NCBI GenBank assembly: GCA_013821265.1
Contig: JACDHD010000015.1
Coordinates: 1 to 41,148 of the forward strand
DNA length: 41,148 bases
Direction: 5' to 3'
DNA from: Parachlamydiaceae bacterium
GTDB lineage: Bacteria > Chlamydiota > Chlamydiia > Chlamydiales > Parachlamydiaceae
The notes beneath the pieces were generated by a model, which saw only the letters and a list, made by a program, of their open reading frames with translations, ran no database searches and was not told the origin of the DNA. This document shows, piece by piece, positions 33,966 to 41,148 of the stretch (its first letter is position 1; every line of letters begins with the position of its first letter). The position numbers and the translations under genes were made by a program.

Positions 33966-35216
33966 ATGGATCTACAAAATGCTCTTTGGTGGTTCAGCCT
34001 GAATATCCTCTCCACGATTATTCTCGGATTCTATTCCATGCAAGAAATGGCTTGCGTTTCCTTTAATAAAATTCGCCTGCACTACTATGTCAGCAAAGGA
34101 ATGAAACGCGCCATCTGGCTTAACTACCTTTTACAAAATCCCGCTCGTTTGTTTGGAACCACACTGCTGAGCGTTAATATCGCCATGTTTGTCGGCTCAG
34201 AATGTGCTCGGCAAACCTACCTAGCATTGGGATTTAGCCCCGAAATAGCACCTTTAACACAAGTGGCTTTTGTGGTTATCTTTGCAGAATTAGCTCCCAT
34301 GTTTGCCGCACGACGCTACGCTGAGCATGTTGCTTTGCTAGGGGCTCCCCTGCTTTACGCATCTGCTCGCTTGATGGCTCCTTTGCTATGGTCGATTGAT
34401 TGGATTTCTAAACTCATCGACTGGCTGATGGGAAAGGATGGTGTCTCCGAACATGTGATCTTAAATCAGGAAGATTTACAAAAAATTCTCGCACTACAAG
34501 ATGATGAAATTGGTTCAGATGGCGCAAATCTTAGCAACATTGCTAGCAACATCTTTTCTCTACAAAATAAAGACGCACGTCACATCATGCAGCCGATCAA
34601 CTCATTCCCTTCGCTGCCTTCAAACGCAACTGTGGGACAGCTAAAACAAATTTTGCGCCGACCAAGTATCAATACCGTTTTAGTCTATCATCGCGATGTG
34701 TCTCATGTAGTTGCAATTGCCTCACCAAGAGACCTCATTAGAATTCCGGACGCACGCAAACTGCGCGAGCATGCCTCTTCTCCTTGGTTTATTACGCAAC
34801 ACATGAAAATCACTCATATCCTCAAAGAATTTCGACGCAATAATCGTACTGCGGCTGTCGTTCTTAATACGGAGGGTCTTGCCGTTGGTGTTATTACTCT
34901 ACACCACCTCACCAGCGAGATTTTTGGCAAGCTCAGCCATCTCACCGAACAGCATGATATTGCTGACGTTAGTGCTCCGACCTTCATCATCGATCGCACA
35001 TTTTCAGCAGATATGAAAGTCGCAGAATTTAATGACCAATTTGATGTCATTCTCGATGAGGAAGGCGATCTCACCCTCGCGGATCTCATGACCAAATCGC
35101 TTGGACACAATCCTGAAAAAGGGGAAGCCGTCTACATTGGGCCCTTCGAACTCACCGTCAGCGAAACCTCTCTCACCGAAGTCAAAAAAATTAACGTCAA
35201 GGGCGGCGGCCACTAG
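33966..35216 (+). CDS. CNNM/CorC-family transporter-associated protein 2, diverged
   Basis: A 416-residue relative of the upstream gene with the same plan: DUF21 domain (about 1-175, with FYSMQEMACVSFNKIRLHYY and FAELAPMFAARRYAEHV), a CBS pair (about 205-320) and a CorC_HlyC domain (about 325-412). It is more diverged: SGSEAA becomes SMQEMA and GEIIPK becomes AELAPM, so the ion path may be altered. The CBS segment LKEFRRNNRTAAVVLNTEGLAVGVIT is recognisable. Its position two bases after copy 1 points to one transcript and probably one complex. It ends just before a GGGCAC element. Confidence 0.88.
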   Translation: MDLQNALWWFSLNILSTIILGFYSMQEMACVSFNKIRLHYYVSKGMKRAIWLNYLLQNPARLFGTTLLSVNIAMFVGSECARQTYLALGFSPEIAPLTQVAFVVIFAELAPMFAARRYAEHVALLGAPLLYASARLMAPLLWSIDWISKLIDWLMGKDGVSEHVILNQEDLQKILALQDDEIGSDGANLSNIASNIFSLQNKDARHIMQPINSFPSLPSNATVGQLKQILRRPSINTVLVYHRDVSHVVAIASPRDLIRIPDARKLREHASSPWFITQHMKITHILKEFRRNNRTAAVVLNTEGLAVGVITLHHLTSEIFGKLSHLTEQHDIADVSAPTFIIDRTFSADMKVAEFNDQFDVILDEEGDLTLADLMTKSLGHNPEKGEAVYIGPFELTVSETSLTEVKKINVKGGGH

Positions 35217-35239
35217 AAAGGAAACAATAGAGGTACATT

Positions 35240-35365
35240 CCGTGCCCGTGCCCGATTTCTAAATCTTAAAATTTGGAAAAAGGAAAGATCAGAATTAAAG
35301 AAAACTCTAGCGTGTTTGACTTTTTAGCAAGTCGGGCACGGGCACGCTCACGGGCACGGGCACGG
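35240..35365. repeat. GGGCAC hexamer element, copy 5
   Basis: Short left arm 35240-35254, long right arm 35333-35365 with one CGCTCA unit in the middle, and a roughly 78-base AT-rich core ending TTTTTAGCAAGTCG as in copy 3. It fills the gap between the convergent CNNM and nifS-like genes, where it could serve both as a terminator. Confidence 0.85.
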
Positions 35366-35378
35366 AAGGACCTTCATC

Positions 35379-36515
35379 CTAAACAATCCTTGTGTTTTTC
35401 TGGACCAACTTAGCAATAATCTCAACGGCACGCTGAATCTCTTCTGAGGTGGTCATGCGACTAATAGAAAAACGAATCGATGCATTGACGACCTCAACCG
35501 GAACACCCATGTTTAAGAGTATACGTGAAGGCTCTAAAGCCCCTGAAGCACACGCTGAACCGTGACTCGCCGCAATTCCCTCTATATCTAATGCGGTCAA
35601 TAACGCCTCTCCATCCACTCCTGGAAATGCTATGTTAGAGGTATTAGATACACGTGGTCCTGTACCGTTGACAATCATGCCCGGGATAACCCTCGCCAAC
35701 CCTTCTTCAAACTGATTTCTTAATGCTAGCATTCGATCTGAAGCTGCAGGCAGCACCTCGGTAAGAATGCGAATAGCTTCTGCAAATCCAACAATACCAG
35801 GAACATTTTCTGTTCCTCCACGTCGTCCGAACTCTTGTTCACCACCAGAAATCAACGGTTGCAATTTCAGTGAACTGCGCACTAAAGCTAGTCCAATACC
35901 TTTTGGAGCATGAATTTTATAACCACTGAAGCATATAGCGGAAACACCTGAAGGAATCGTGAAAGGGTCTTTTCCTAATAGGGCAATGCCATCTACTAAA
36001 AAAGGAATTTTTGCCTCTAGAGCAATAGCAGCGATCGCTGCAATGTCTGTTTTGACTCCAGTTTCATTATTCACTGCCATCAGTGCAATCAAACGCGTAT
36101 CGGAACGGATTGCAGCCTTAACCACATCTGGAGTGACAGCTCCTAAAAGACCTGGAGAAAGGTACGTCGCTGAACATCCCTGAATCTCCATCAATTTGAC
36201 AGTCGTGTAAACAGCAGCATGTTCGACATCTGAAGTGATTATATGACCCTTACCACTCCCACTACACATTCCGCGTATAACCATGTTTAGGGCTTCAGTT
36301 CCACTAGAAGTAAAGACCACTTCTTGTGGTTTAAATTGAAAATACTGTGCGATGGTATGGCGTGCTCTTGTAATTAAAGCGCGGCTTTCTCGTCCGAAAG
36401 AATGTAAACTTGAGGGATTGCCGTAGTCTTTTGCCAAGCAATCGATTACAGCAGAGTACACACGTGGATCGAGAGCTGTTGCAGCGTTGTTATCTAGATA
36501 GATTTTATGCTTCAT
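35379..36515 (-). CDS. NifS/IscS-like cysteine desulfurase
   Basis: A 378-residue PLP enzyme that takes sulfur from cysteine for iron-sulfur clusters. IYLDNNAATALD starts it; His99 in DVEHAA, Asn150 in NNETGV and Asp175 line the cofactor; Lys200 in SGYKIHAPKG is the PLP lysine; RRGGTENVPG follows; and Cys322 in GSACASG is the sulfur-carrying residue. Two usual motifs differ: the H-x-D-x-x-Q block reads LVDGIALLGK, and SxHK reads SGYK, so it may be a diverged desulfurase or selenocysteine-lyase type. Its start overlaps the PP2C gene by 11 bases, so the two are co-transcribed. Confidence 0.9.
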   Translation of the reverse strand: MKHKIYLDNNAATALDPRVYSAVIDCLAKDYGNPSSLHSFGRESRALITRARHTIAQYFQFKPQEVVFTSSGTEALNMVIRGMCSGSGKGHIITSDVEHAAVYTTVKLMEIQGCSATYLSPGLLGAVTPDVVKAAIRSDTRLIALMAVNNETGVKTDIAAIAAIALEAKIPFLVDGIALLGKDPFTIPSGVSAICFSGYKIHAPKGIGLALVRSSLKLQPLISGGEQEFGRRGGTENVPGIVGFAEAIRILTEVLPAASDRMLALRNQFEEGLARVIPGMIVNGTGPRVSNTSNIAFPGVDGEALLTALDIEGIAASHGSACASGALEPSRILLNMGVPVEVVNASIRFSISRMTTSEEIQRAVEIIAKLVQKNTRIV

Positions 36516-37245
36516 GGCACTGAATCAATACAGCTGTGATATTATCATAGCCTCCACGATACTTGGCGTGGGCAATGAGAACTCTAACAGCCTCTTCTAA
36601 ACTAGGTGCATTGTTAATGATAGTTTGAATGTCTTCTTCAGATAAGGGATCTGATAGTCCATCAGAACAGAGTAGAAACGTGTCCCCAGATTCTACCTCA
36701 CACGTATATACAGATGGGTCGACATTTGGTTCTGTTCCAATCGCTTTAGTGAGAATATTTTTATACAGAAAATCACCAGCTTGACTCTCGCTAAGCTGTC
36801 CAAGATCCATCAATTCTCTCATTAGAGAGTGATCGGCTGTCAATAATTCCAGCTTTTGTTTGCGCAAGAGGTAGATGCGACTATCCCCTACATGACCATA
36901 TACAGCACTTTTATCGCGAAACTGCATACAACAAATGGTTGTTCCCATTCCTTTGAGATGTTCATCTGATTTGCTGAGCTGATAAATGGAAGTGTTTACT
37001 TGTTTGATGATGGTGTCAAACGCATCGCGTGCTTCATATAGCGTAATCGATTTTTTTATCTTTTTTGCGAGACGGCAAATCCCGTTTACAGCTTCACGTG
37101 CGGCCACTTCGCCTGCTTGATGACCACCCATACCATCTGCAAGAACATACAAATGTAAGTCTGGTACTTCTCCCCAAACATCTTCGTTCGTTGCGCGAAC
37201 AAGACCACGGTCTGATAGTCCCACTGCTGTAATTTTATATGCCAT
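36505..37245 (-). CDS. PP2C-type serine/threonine protein phosphatase
   Basis: A 246-residue PP2C/Stp-type phosphatase that removes phosphate from Ser/Thr with two metal ions. GLVRATNEDVWGE near residue 14, VLADGMGGHQAGEVAA (Asp37 and Gly38 at the metal site), GHVGDSRIYLL, LTADHSL, LLCSDGLSD and YDNITAVLI are all present. I choose the ATG at 37245, which gives the normal MAYKITAVG start; an ATG 39 bases earlier adds a Cys-rich leader. It would reverse the action of Hanks-type kinases elsewhere in the genome. It is first in a two-gene operon with the desulfurase. Confidence 0.93.
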   Translation of the reverse strand: MAYKITAVGLSDRGLVRATNEDVWGEVPDLHLYVLADGMGGHQAGEVAAREAVNGICRLAKKIKKSITLYEARDAFDTIIKQVNTSIYQLSKSDEHLKGMGTTICCMQFRDKSAVYGHVGDSRIYLLRKQKLELLTADHSLMRELMDLGQLSESQAGDFLYKNILTKAIGTEPNVDPSVYTCEVESGDTFLLCSDGLSDPLSEEDIQTIINNAPSLEEAVRVLIAHAKYRGGYDNITAVLIQCHEA

Positions 37246-37532
37246 CGGAATACAACACTCTTTATTAGCTAATGAGCGAAGCATTTTCGCATATTTGCCG
37301 TTATTTTCAAATGAATATTAGAGGTAGTTGTAGAAGTGTTAACTTTCCTGTATGGAGTGCGAGACCTTGTTACTGCTTTCAGATGGTTCGGCTGCCGAAC
37401 CAATCGATAGGATTCAAATTCAAATTCCAAGCTCCTCTTTAGCTTCTCCTCTGACCGTTTTTTTTGATCTGGGAAAAATAATTTGAACAATAATTATTAT
37501 GTCGCAATTTTTTTGGAATTGGAGGAAAATGT
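37246..37532. other. Divergent intergenic region with a dyad
   Basis: A 287-base AT-rich gap between the PP2C start (minus) and the small gene at 37533 (plus). At 37385-37401 it has a 17-base dyad GGTTCGGC-T-GCCGAACC, and near 37405-37425 a short direct repeat of ATTCAA. I see no convincing gene; a 73-codon minus-strand frame has no ribosome site or recognisable content. Confidence 0.5.
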
Positions 37533-37874
37533 ATGTCAATAGATATTAGCCGACGATCTGGGATCACTCTAGAAGCAACTGATGAAGCAGCAAAAATTCT
37601 TGGTGCAGAACTTCTAGAGGAAAGATCTTTTCGAGCCAGACAAGTGAGGGGACCTCTAGCACTCTCTGAAACACCCTTACAATTGGACTCTTTAAAAGAT
37701 TACTATAAAAGGCGCCCTGATTATGAACTCAGCCAACGTTTAATCGACAGTGATCGCAAAACTGAGGTGCTCGACGACAATCTCAAAGCGCTTTATCACG
37801 TTGGCCATTTTCCCTCAGATACCAACTTGAGAGAACGTTTGGATGAGCAAAGGAACTTAGATTCTCTTGGGTGA
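37533..37874 (+). CDS. Small hydrophilic protein, function unknown, possibly truncated
   Basis: A 113-residue frame behind a strong GGAGG site eight bases before the ATG, which is the main reason to accept it. The product is charged and mostly helical (ISRRSGITLEATDEAAKILG, then SLKDYYKRRPDYELSQRLID). There is no signal peptide or membrane span and no recognised family. Its last codons run into a transposase remnant that begins at about 37866, so the natural C-terminus may have been cut off by that insertion. Confidence 0.5.
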   Translation: MSIDISRRSGITLEATDEAAKILGAELLEERSFRARQVRGPLALSETPLQLDSLKDYYKRRPDYELSQRLIDSDRKTEVLDDNLKALYHVGHFPSDTNLRERLDEQRNLDSLG

Positions 37875-38142
37875 CAAATATTCGCATCACTACAACAAAC
37901 GTTTTTGCGCTAATGAGAGGAGGTCGCGCGCGATGGAAAATTGAAAATGAGACATTTAACACACTGAAGAACTTAGCATACAATTTTGAACACAATTACG
38001 GCCACGGTAAAAATATCTATCCACAATTTTATGCTTACTGATGATGCTGGCATTTTTTTTGATCAGGTACAAGGTATTGCTTGTAGCCTATTCCAAGCCA
38101 TACGAAAGAAGATAGGCTCCTATTGATGCCTATGGGAAACAT
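37866..38142 (+). pseudogene. Remnant of a DDE transposase, C-terminal part
   Basis: In the plus strand, starting near TGGGTGACA, one frame reads WVTNIRITTTNVFALM, then RGGRARWKIENETFNTLKN, then LAYNFEHNYGHGKNIYPQ. The segment W-K-I-E-N-E-x-F-N-T-L-K-N with EHNYGHG is the typical end of a common DDE transposase type. The frame then breaks twice: MMLAFF lies in a second frame and FDQVQGIACSLFQAIRKKIG in a third, before LWE near 38130. The rest of the gene and any inverted ends are missing. It abuts an RHS fragment at 38147. Confidence 0.8.
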
Positions 38143-38262
38143 AGCCTCGCCCAAACGCTCCGCTATCAATACATGCTGGTTGAAATCTCTACCAATTTGC
38201 CCCCAAGTTTTACCTGAATAAATATAATTCCACAAGTTTTTGCCATAGCCACTGGAATTTGA
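38035..38262 (-). pseudogene. Displaced RHS tail fragment (orphan module 2)
   Basis: On the minus strand, SGYGKNLWNYIYSGKTWGQI then GRDFNQHV-x3-AERLGE (nucleotides 38147-38254) matches the junction region of the large RHS gene (nucleotides 39993-40099; GYGKNLWNYNYSGKTWGQ) with only a few differences. After LGE the frame leads into unrelated sequence that is the transposase remnant read backwards. So only the RHS-derived head of this module remains; its toxin part was lost, probably when the transposase inserted. There is no start codon or upstream core. Confidence 0.8.
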
Positions 38263-38323
38263 TTTCTAAAGTCTAATTCGTTTAAAAAAAGCGGTTTAAA
38301 ATTTTTCTGGCGGGAATTGCTGA

Positions 38324-38680
38324 CTATTCTTTAGTTACAACCACACTTTCTGCCACAACTTCAAAGAAGGCGATATCATCTATATCCATTATTACAAAGA
38401 TCTTGAATGGATGATCTTCTGGAATTTCATGGTAATACAGAGATAAAGCTTCTTTCAAGAAAGAGCTTTCCAATGATTCATCTTTTGTTTTTTCATATAT
38501 ACCGGAAACAAAACTATTTATTCGAAAAATAAACAGAATAGGATTTGTGAAAAAAATCTTAATCGTCTTTCCATCCCAGGAGTTGATAAGTACTACAAGG
38601 TTTTTATCACTATCTTCCGTAACAAAACATGAGCGATAAGAACCGTCATTGAAATCTATATTTGAAGCTATTTCTTTCAA
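38324..38680 (-). CDS. Orphan immunity-like protein
   Basis: A 118-residue acidic frame starting with TTG at 38680, behind an AAAGAG site. It opens KEIASNIDFNDGSYRSCFVT and contains VVLINSWDGKTIKIFFTNP and EDHPFKIFVIMDIDDIAFFEV: alternating strands of the kind found in small immunity proteins. No family is recognised. It starts 12 bases after the stop of the decayed toxin tail at 38693, the normal place for an immunity gene. An intact orphan immunity gene beside a broken toxin would still protect against relatives carrying that toxin; this is inference. Confidence 0.55.
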   Translation of the reverse strand: MKEIASNIDFNDGSYRSCFVTEDSDKNLVVLINSWDGKTIKIFFTNPILFIFRINSFVSGIYEKTKDESLESSFLKEALSLYYHEIPEDHPFKIFVIMDIDDIAFFEVVAESVVVTKE

Positions 38681-38692
38681 TCTCTTTACATC

Positions 38693-38974
38693 CTAAAATT
38701 GTTGGTATCCTGGAAAACATTCACCCGGGTAAAATCCTGAACCGATCCCCCGTTCGGTGGAAGTACTAGGCCGATATCCTGGGGGTTTTATAATTTTAAT
38801 GTTTTTATCTTTCCAACTCAGATTAGTCTAGCCTCGATATGATAATGTTGTCCAAGGTGTACCAGCCTCTATTATACCTCTTCGATCTCTTGGACAATCT
38901 GGCAGCAAATCATATGGGTTCTCAGGAAATCTCCATGGATCTTGTTGTTTTCCACGATCACCAACAGGTTGATG
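38693..38974 (-). pseudogene. Decayed RHS toxin tip (orphan module 1)
   Basis: One minus-strand frame reads HQPVGDRGKQQDPWRFPENP, then YDLLPDCPRDRRGIIEAG and TPWTTLSYRG. It meets an in-frame TAG at 38828-38830 and then resumes with TNLSWKDKNIKIIKPPGYRP and GIGSGFYPGECFPGYQQF to a TAG at 38693. The residue content (Trp, Pro, Gly, Asp) is that of a real folded domain. The position, between the active RHS-immunity pair and an immunity-like gene, fits a displaced toxin C-terminus. The toxin type is not recognised. The sequence from 38975 to 39163 is degenerate with stops in all frames I checked. Confidence 0.6.
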
Positions 38975-39163
38975 CTAAATGAGAGGATTCACATAGAGAA
39001 CCTCCTTGTTAGGTTACATAGGATTTCTCCATTTCCTCTCTTTTTCTGTCTAAGTAGAATTACTTGCCCTACCCCCGTGCCTCCAATTATTCCAAAAAAC
39101 CATATTGAATTGTCTTGGATCGTATTCGTTAATTAGGTTATTCATTATTGCTCATTTCAAAAA

Positions 39164-39493
39164 TTATTGATCCTCAAAATCTTCTTCTGATTCGGGTGGC
39201 AACTTTTTATGAATTAAGATTAGAATGTTGGTGATGGCTTCATCAATTATTACTATATCTTTATCCTCTAAATATTCTCTATCGTCAGCTAAAGCTACAG
39301 CATATACGATTTCTAGATCCAACCAATGTTTCCTAACTGATGCTACCCAATCCGAGTCCATTTCTTCTAGAATGTCTAGTAACGCCTCTAAGTCATTAAT
39401 TAAAGAACCTAAAGATAAAAGTTTCGTTTTAAAACGATCAATTTTCTCTATCATTAATTTTAACTGTCTTCGATTATAAACATTTATATTCAT
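39164..39493 (-). CDS. Probable immunity protein for the RHS toxin
   Basis: A 109-residue, strongly acidic, helical protein (KLMIEKIDRFKTKLLSLGSL, then DLEALLDILEEMDSDW, with an acidic PPESEEDFEDQ end). Its ATG overlaps the RHS stop as ATGA, which implies coupled translation. Position, size and acidity are what one expects for the immunity protein that binds the toxin tip encoded just upstream. No named immunity family is recognised, so the call rests on context. Confidence 0.7.
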   Translation of the reverse strand: MNINVYNRRQLKLMIEKIDRFKTKLLSLGSLINDLEALLDILEEMDSDWVASVRKHWLDLEIVYAVALADDREYLEDKDIVIIDEAITNILILIHKKLPPESEEDFEDQ

Positions 39494-41148
39494 TGATTTA
39501 TCTTTCCATAAGTTACAGTTACAATCTCACCTTTGGTGTTTGTTATTATTGTAACATTATTAGCTGAGTCATAATGCTGGATAGTTCCCTTTTTAGCAGC
39601 AGACATGGTGCCCTTATTAACCGTATTTTCAACGACGCTTGGATAAATACCTCTATCTTGCATTTTATCCAATGCGTGTCCTCTATAACCACGACCGTTA
39701 ATTACAGATGGGTTATTGCGAATCCTTTGATAATCGGCATATCTAAATTGCGATCGTTTACAGCCATGAAACGAAGAACCCCGATCATATTCTCCTGAAA
39801 AAGAAGACCATTCATTTTTTTCTGAACTAGTAAGTTCTTTAATCTGTCTTCTAGCAAAATTCTTACCTGCATATGTTATTGCCTGACGTCCAAAAAATTG
39901 ACGACTCAAGGAACATGCTGCACTGCCACCTCTGATTCCAGCCTGAACACCTTTCGCTACGGCTACACAATTTAATGCAAGACCTCCAACTTCTCCTAAA
40001 CGCTCGGCTGTACAAACATGCTGGTTGAAATCTCTACCAATTTGCCCCCAAGTTTTACCTGAATAGTTATAATTCCACAAGTTTTTGCCATAACCACTTA
40101 CTGTGCCTACAGGATCCAAAAAGCCCTGACTTAGCCCTCTGCCACAGCTAAAGGCCGCATCACACGAATAACGAGACCATGACAAACCACTAGACGCACT
40201 TCGGCTAAAATTTCTTCCCGACATCTTGCTCAAAGAAGAATTAAAATTATTTCCGAAAACCCCCATCTTATCGTTTTTAAAAGAATTGGAAGAATTCAAT
40301 GCAAACAATCCATAAAGATCAAAATGGGTCAGAGGATTATTGTGAACATAAGCATAAAGGTTTGGTCCATCGGCAAATCCCAACGGATCGGCTGTCATCC
40401 AACGTCCTAAATGCGGAGCATAGTAACGTCTGCCAAAATACACTAACCCGGTTTCTGAGTCATACCGCTTCGATGCAAATCCCCACGGAATAAGGTCCAC
40501 ACCATCTTCAGAAGTGCGTTCTCCATACGCTGAATACCGATAAGTGTGACACACCTTACTTGTGGCCGCATCAACCAAACAGCAAATATCACCTCGCAAA
40601 TTATGCACAGGAATAAGCAATCGATCTTTGACTTCTATGGCAACGGTAGCTCCTATCTCAGCTCCAAGGCCTTTTCCTAAAATACGCAACTCTTTGATCT
40701 GTCCCTTCGCATCGATCGAACCGATTTCATCTTGTGCAACATACAAAAAGTATTGCACATCTTTAGAATCCCAAATGCGCTTCTTATCATTCCAAACAAA
40801 ATGCTCTTTCTTTAAGCGACGATGGAAATGGTCATACTGATAACGCGTTTGCTTCTGATTCTGTGTGACACTCGTCAAGCGATCAAGGGCATCGTACTCA
40901 TACTTCGTCACCACACCATTTTGCGAACACTCCACTAAATTCCCGTTGAGATCATAGCTAAACTGTGACTGGCCATCTGATAACAACTGGTTTAAGGCAT
41001 TGTGTGAGCGTTTAAAACCATCTTTGACGATGCAATTGTTTAAAGAGTCGTACGCATAGTGGTGCGTTTGATCTCCTTTTTCCTCAGACACCTGATTTAG
41101 ATCGTCATAAGAAAATTGATAGTTGATTTTACCAACTTTATCTTCAAC
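39490..41148 (-). CDS. RHS-repeat polymorphic toxin, C-terminal part (runs off the window)
   Basis: The frame is open to the right edge, so at least 553 residues are seen and the N-terminal part lies outside. YD repeats are visible (YDSLNNCIVKDG, YDLNGNLVECSQNGVVTKYEYDALDRL, YQYDHFHRRLKKEHF). Then comes the RHS-associated core: YSAYGERTSEDG, YDSETGLVYFGRRYYAPHLG, WMTADPLGFADGPNLYAYVH and NNPLTHFDLYGL, with DPLG as the usual self-cleavage site. The last ~260 residues are the variable tip, ending with HALDKMQDRGIYPSVVENTV and NVTIITNTKGEIVTVTYGK. This end resembles the small His/Arg-containing RNase-like (BECR or DUF4258 type) toxins; I hold that loosely. The shell would encase the toxin until delivery to a neighbour or host cell. 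Confidence 0.92.
   Translation of the reverse strand, partial: VEDKVGKINYQFSYDDLNQVSEEKGDQTHHYAYDSLNNCIVKDGFKRSHNALNQLLSDGQSQFSYDLNGNLVECSQNGVVTKYEYDALDRLTSVTQNQKQTRYQYDHFHRRLKKEHFVWNDKKRIWDSKDVQYFLYVAQDEIGSIDAKGQIKELRILGKGLGAEIGATVAIEVKDRLLIPVHNLRGDICCLVDAATSKVCHTYRYSAYGERTSEDGVDLIPWGFASKRYDSETGLVYFGRRYYAPHLGRWMTADPLGFADGPNLYAYVHNNPLTHFDLYGLFALNSSNSFKNDKMGVFGNNFNSSLSKMSGRNFSRSASSGLSWSRYSCDAAFSCGRGLSQGFLDPVGTVSGYGKNLWNYNYSGKTWGQIGRDFNQHVCTAERLGEVGGLALNCVAVAKGVQAGIRGGSAACSLSRQFFGRQAITYAGKNFARRQIKELTSSEKNEWSSFSGEYDRGSSFHGCKRSQFRYADYQRIRNNPSVINGRGYRGHALDKMQDRGIYPSVVENTVNKGTMSAAKKGTIQHYDSANNVTIITNTKGEIVTVTYGKINQ

Noticed and set aside
37269-37490. A 73-codon minus-strand ORF upstream of the PP2C gene
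   Set aside because: Low-complexity basic product, no ribosome site, and it overlaps the likely promoter region and PP2C leader.

Overview
The window looks like chromosome from a member of the Chlamydiota outside the classical Chlamydiaceae (Parachlamydia/Waddlia/Simkania-like). This rests on gene order and protein character, not on a database search. From memory, several blocks match orders known from Chlamydia: rpsN next to rpmJ; a diadenylate cyclase (cdaA) plus YbbR gene next to cydAB; rpmG followed by a Lol-type permease and ATPase; and a small coiled-coil protein, two CNNM/CBS membrane proteins, a NifS-like desulfurase and a PP2C phosphatase. A 45-residue L36 and a 51-residue L33 of chlamydial type, both very short genes, support this. 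RimO, an RHS toxin and many dispersed repeats point to an environmental chlamydia with a larger genome. No tRNA, rRNA or CRISPR was seen.

Layout. 0.2-3.6 kb (minus): mlaE-mlaF-mlaD-algH, a retrograde lipid transport operon. 3.7-5.6 kb (minus): three exported proteins of unknown function. 5.7-7.6 kb (plus): folD and apbE. 7.6-8.3 kb: a large nested inverted-repeat block. 8.3-12.6 kb (minus): a 693-residue TPR protein and a DUF255 thioredoxin-like protein. 12.9-14.3 kb: a membrane-anchored kinase-like protein and a small helical protein. 14.6-18.5 kb (plus): rimO and pyk separated by another inverted-repeat block. 18.5-20.4 kb (minus): a hydrophobic protein and an AmaP/Asp23 pair. 20.8-24.8 kb: rpsN-rpmJ, ridA, rsmE, and cdaA with its YbbR partner. 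25.0-27.4 kb: cydAB. 27.6-29.7 kb: a host-attachment family protein, tsaD and rpmG. 29.8-32.1 kb: a LolCE-type permease and LolD-type ATPase. 32.4-37.3 kb: coiled-coil protein, two CNNM proteins, NifS, PP2C. 37.5-41.1 kb: an accessory island with a transposase remnant, two displaced RHS tails, an orphan immunity-like gene, and the C-terminal part of an RHS toxin followed by a candidate immunity gene.

The core genes cover envelope lipid and lipoprotein traffic (Mla, Lol), respiration (cytochrome bd), cyclic-di-AMP signalling, one-carbon metabolism, flavinylation, glycolysis and translation. Three things stand out. First, the RHS locus keeps a decayed history of swapped toxin tips. Second, there are two families of small intergenic elements whose inverted arms are built of six-base tandem units (GGGCAC and AATCTT). 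Third, the strand composition flips sharply, from C-rich to G-rich on the plus strand, across the inverted-repeat blocks near 7.9 and 16.4 kb.
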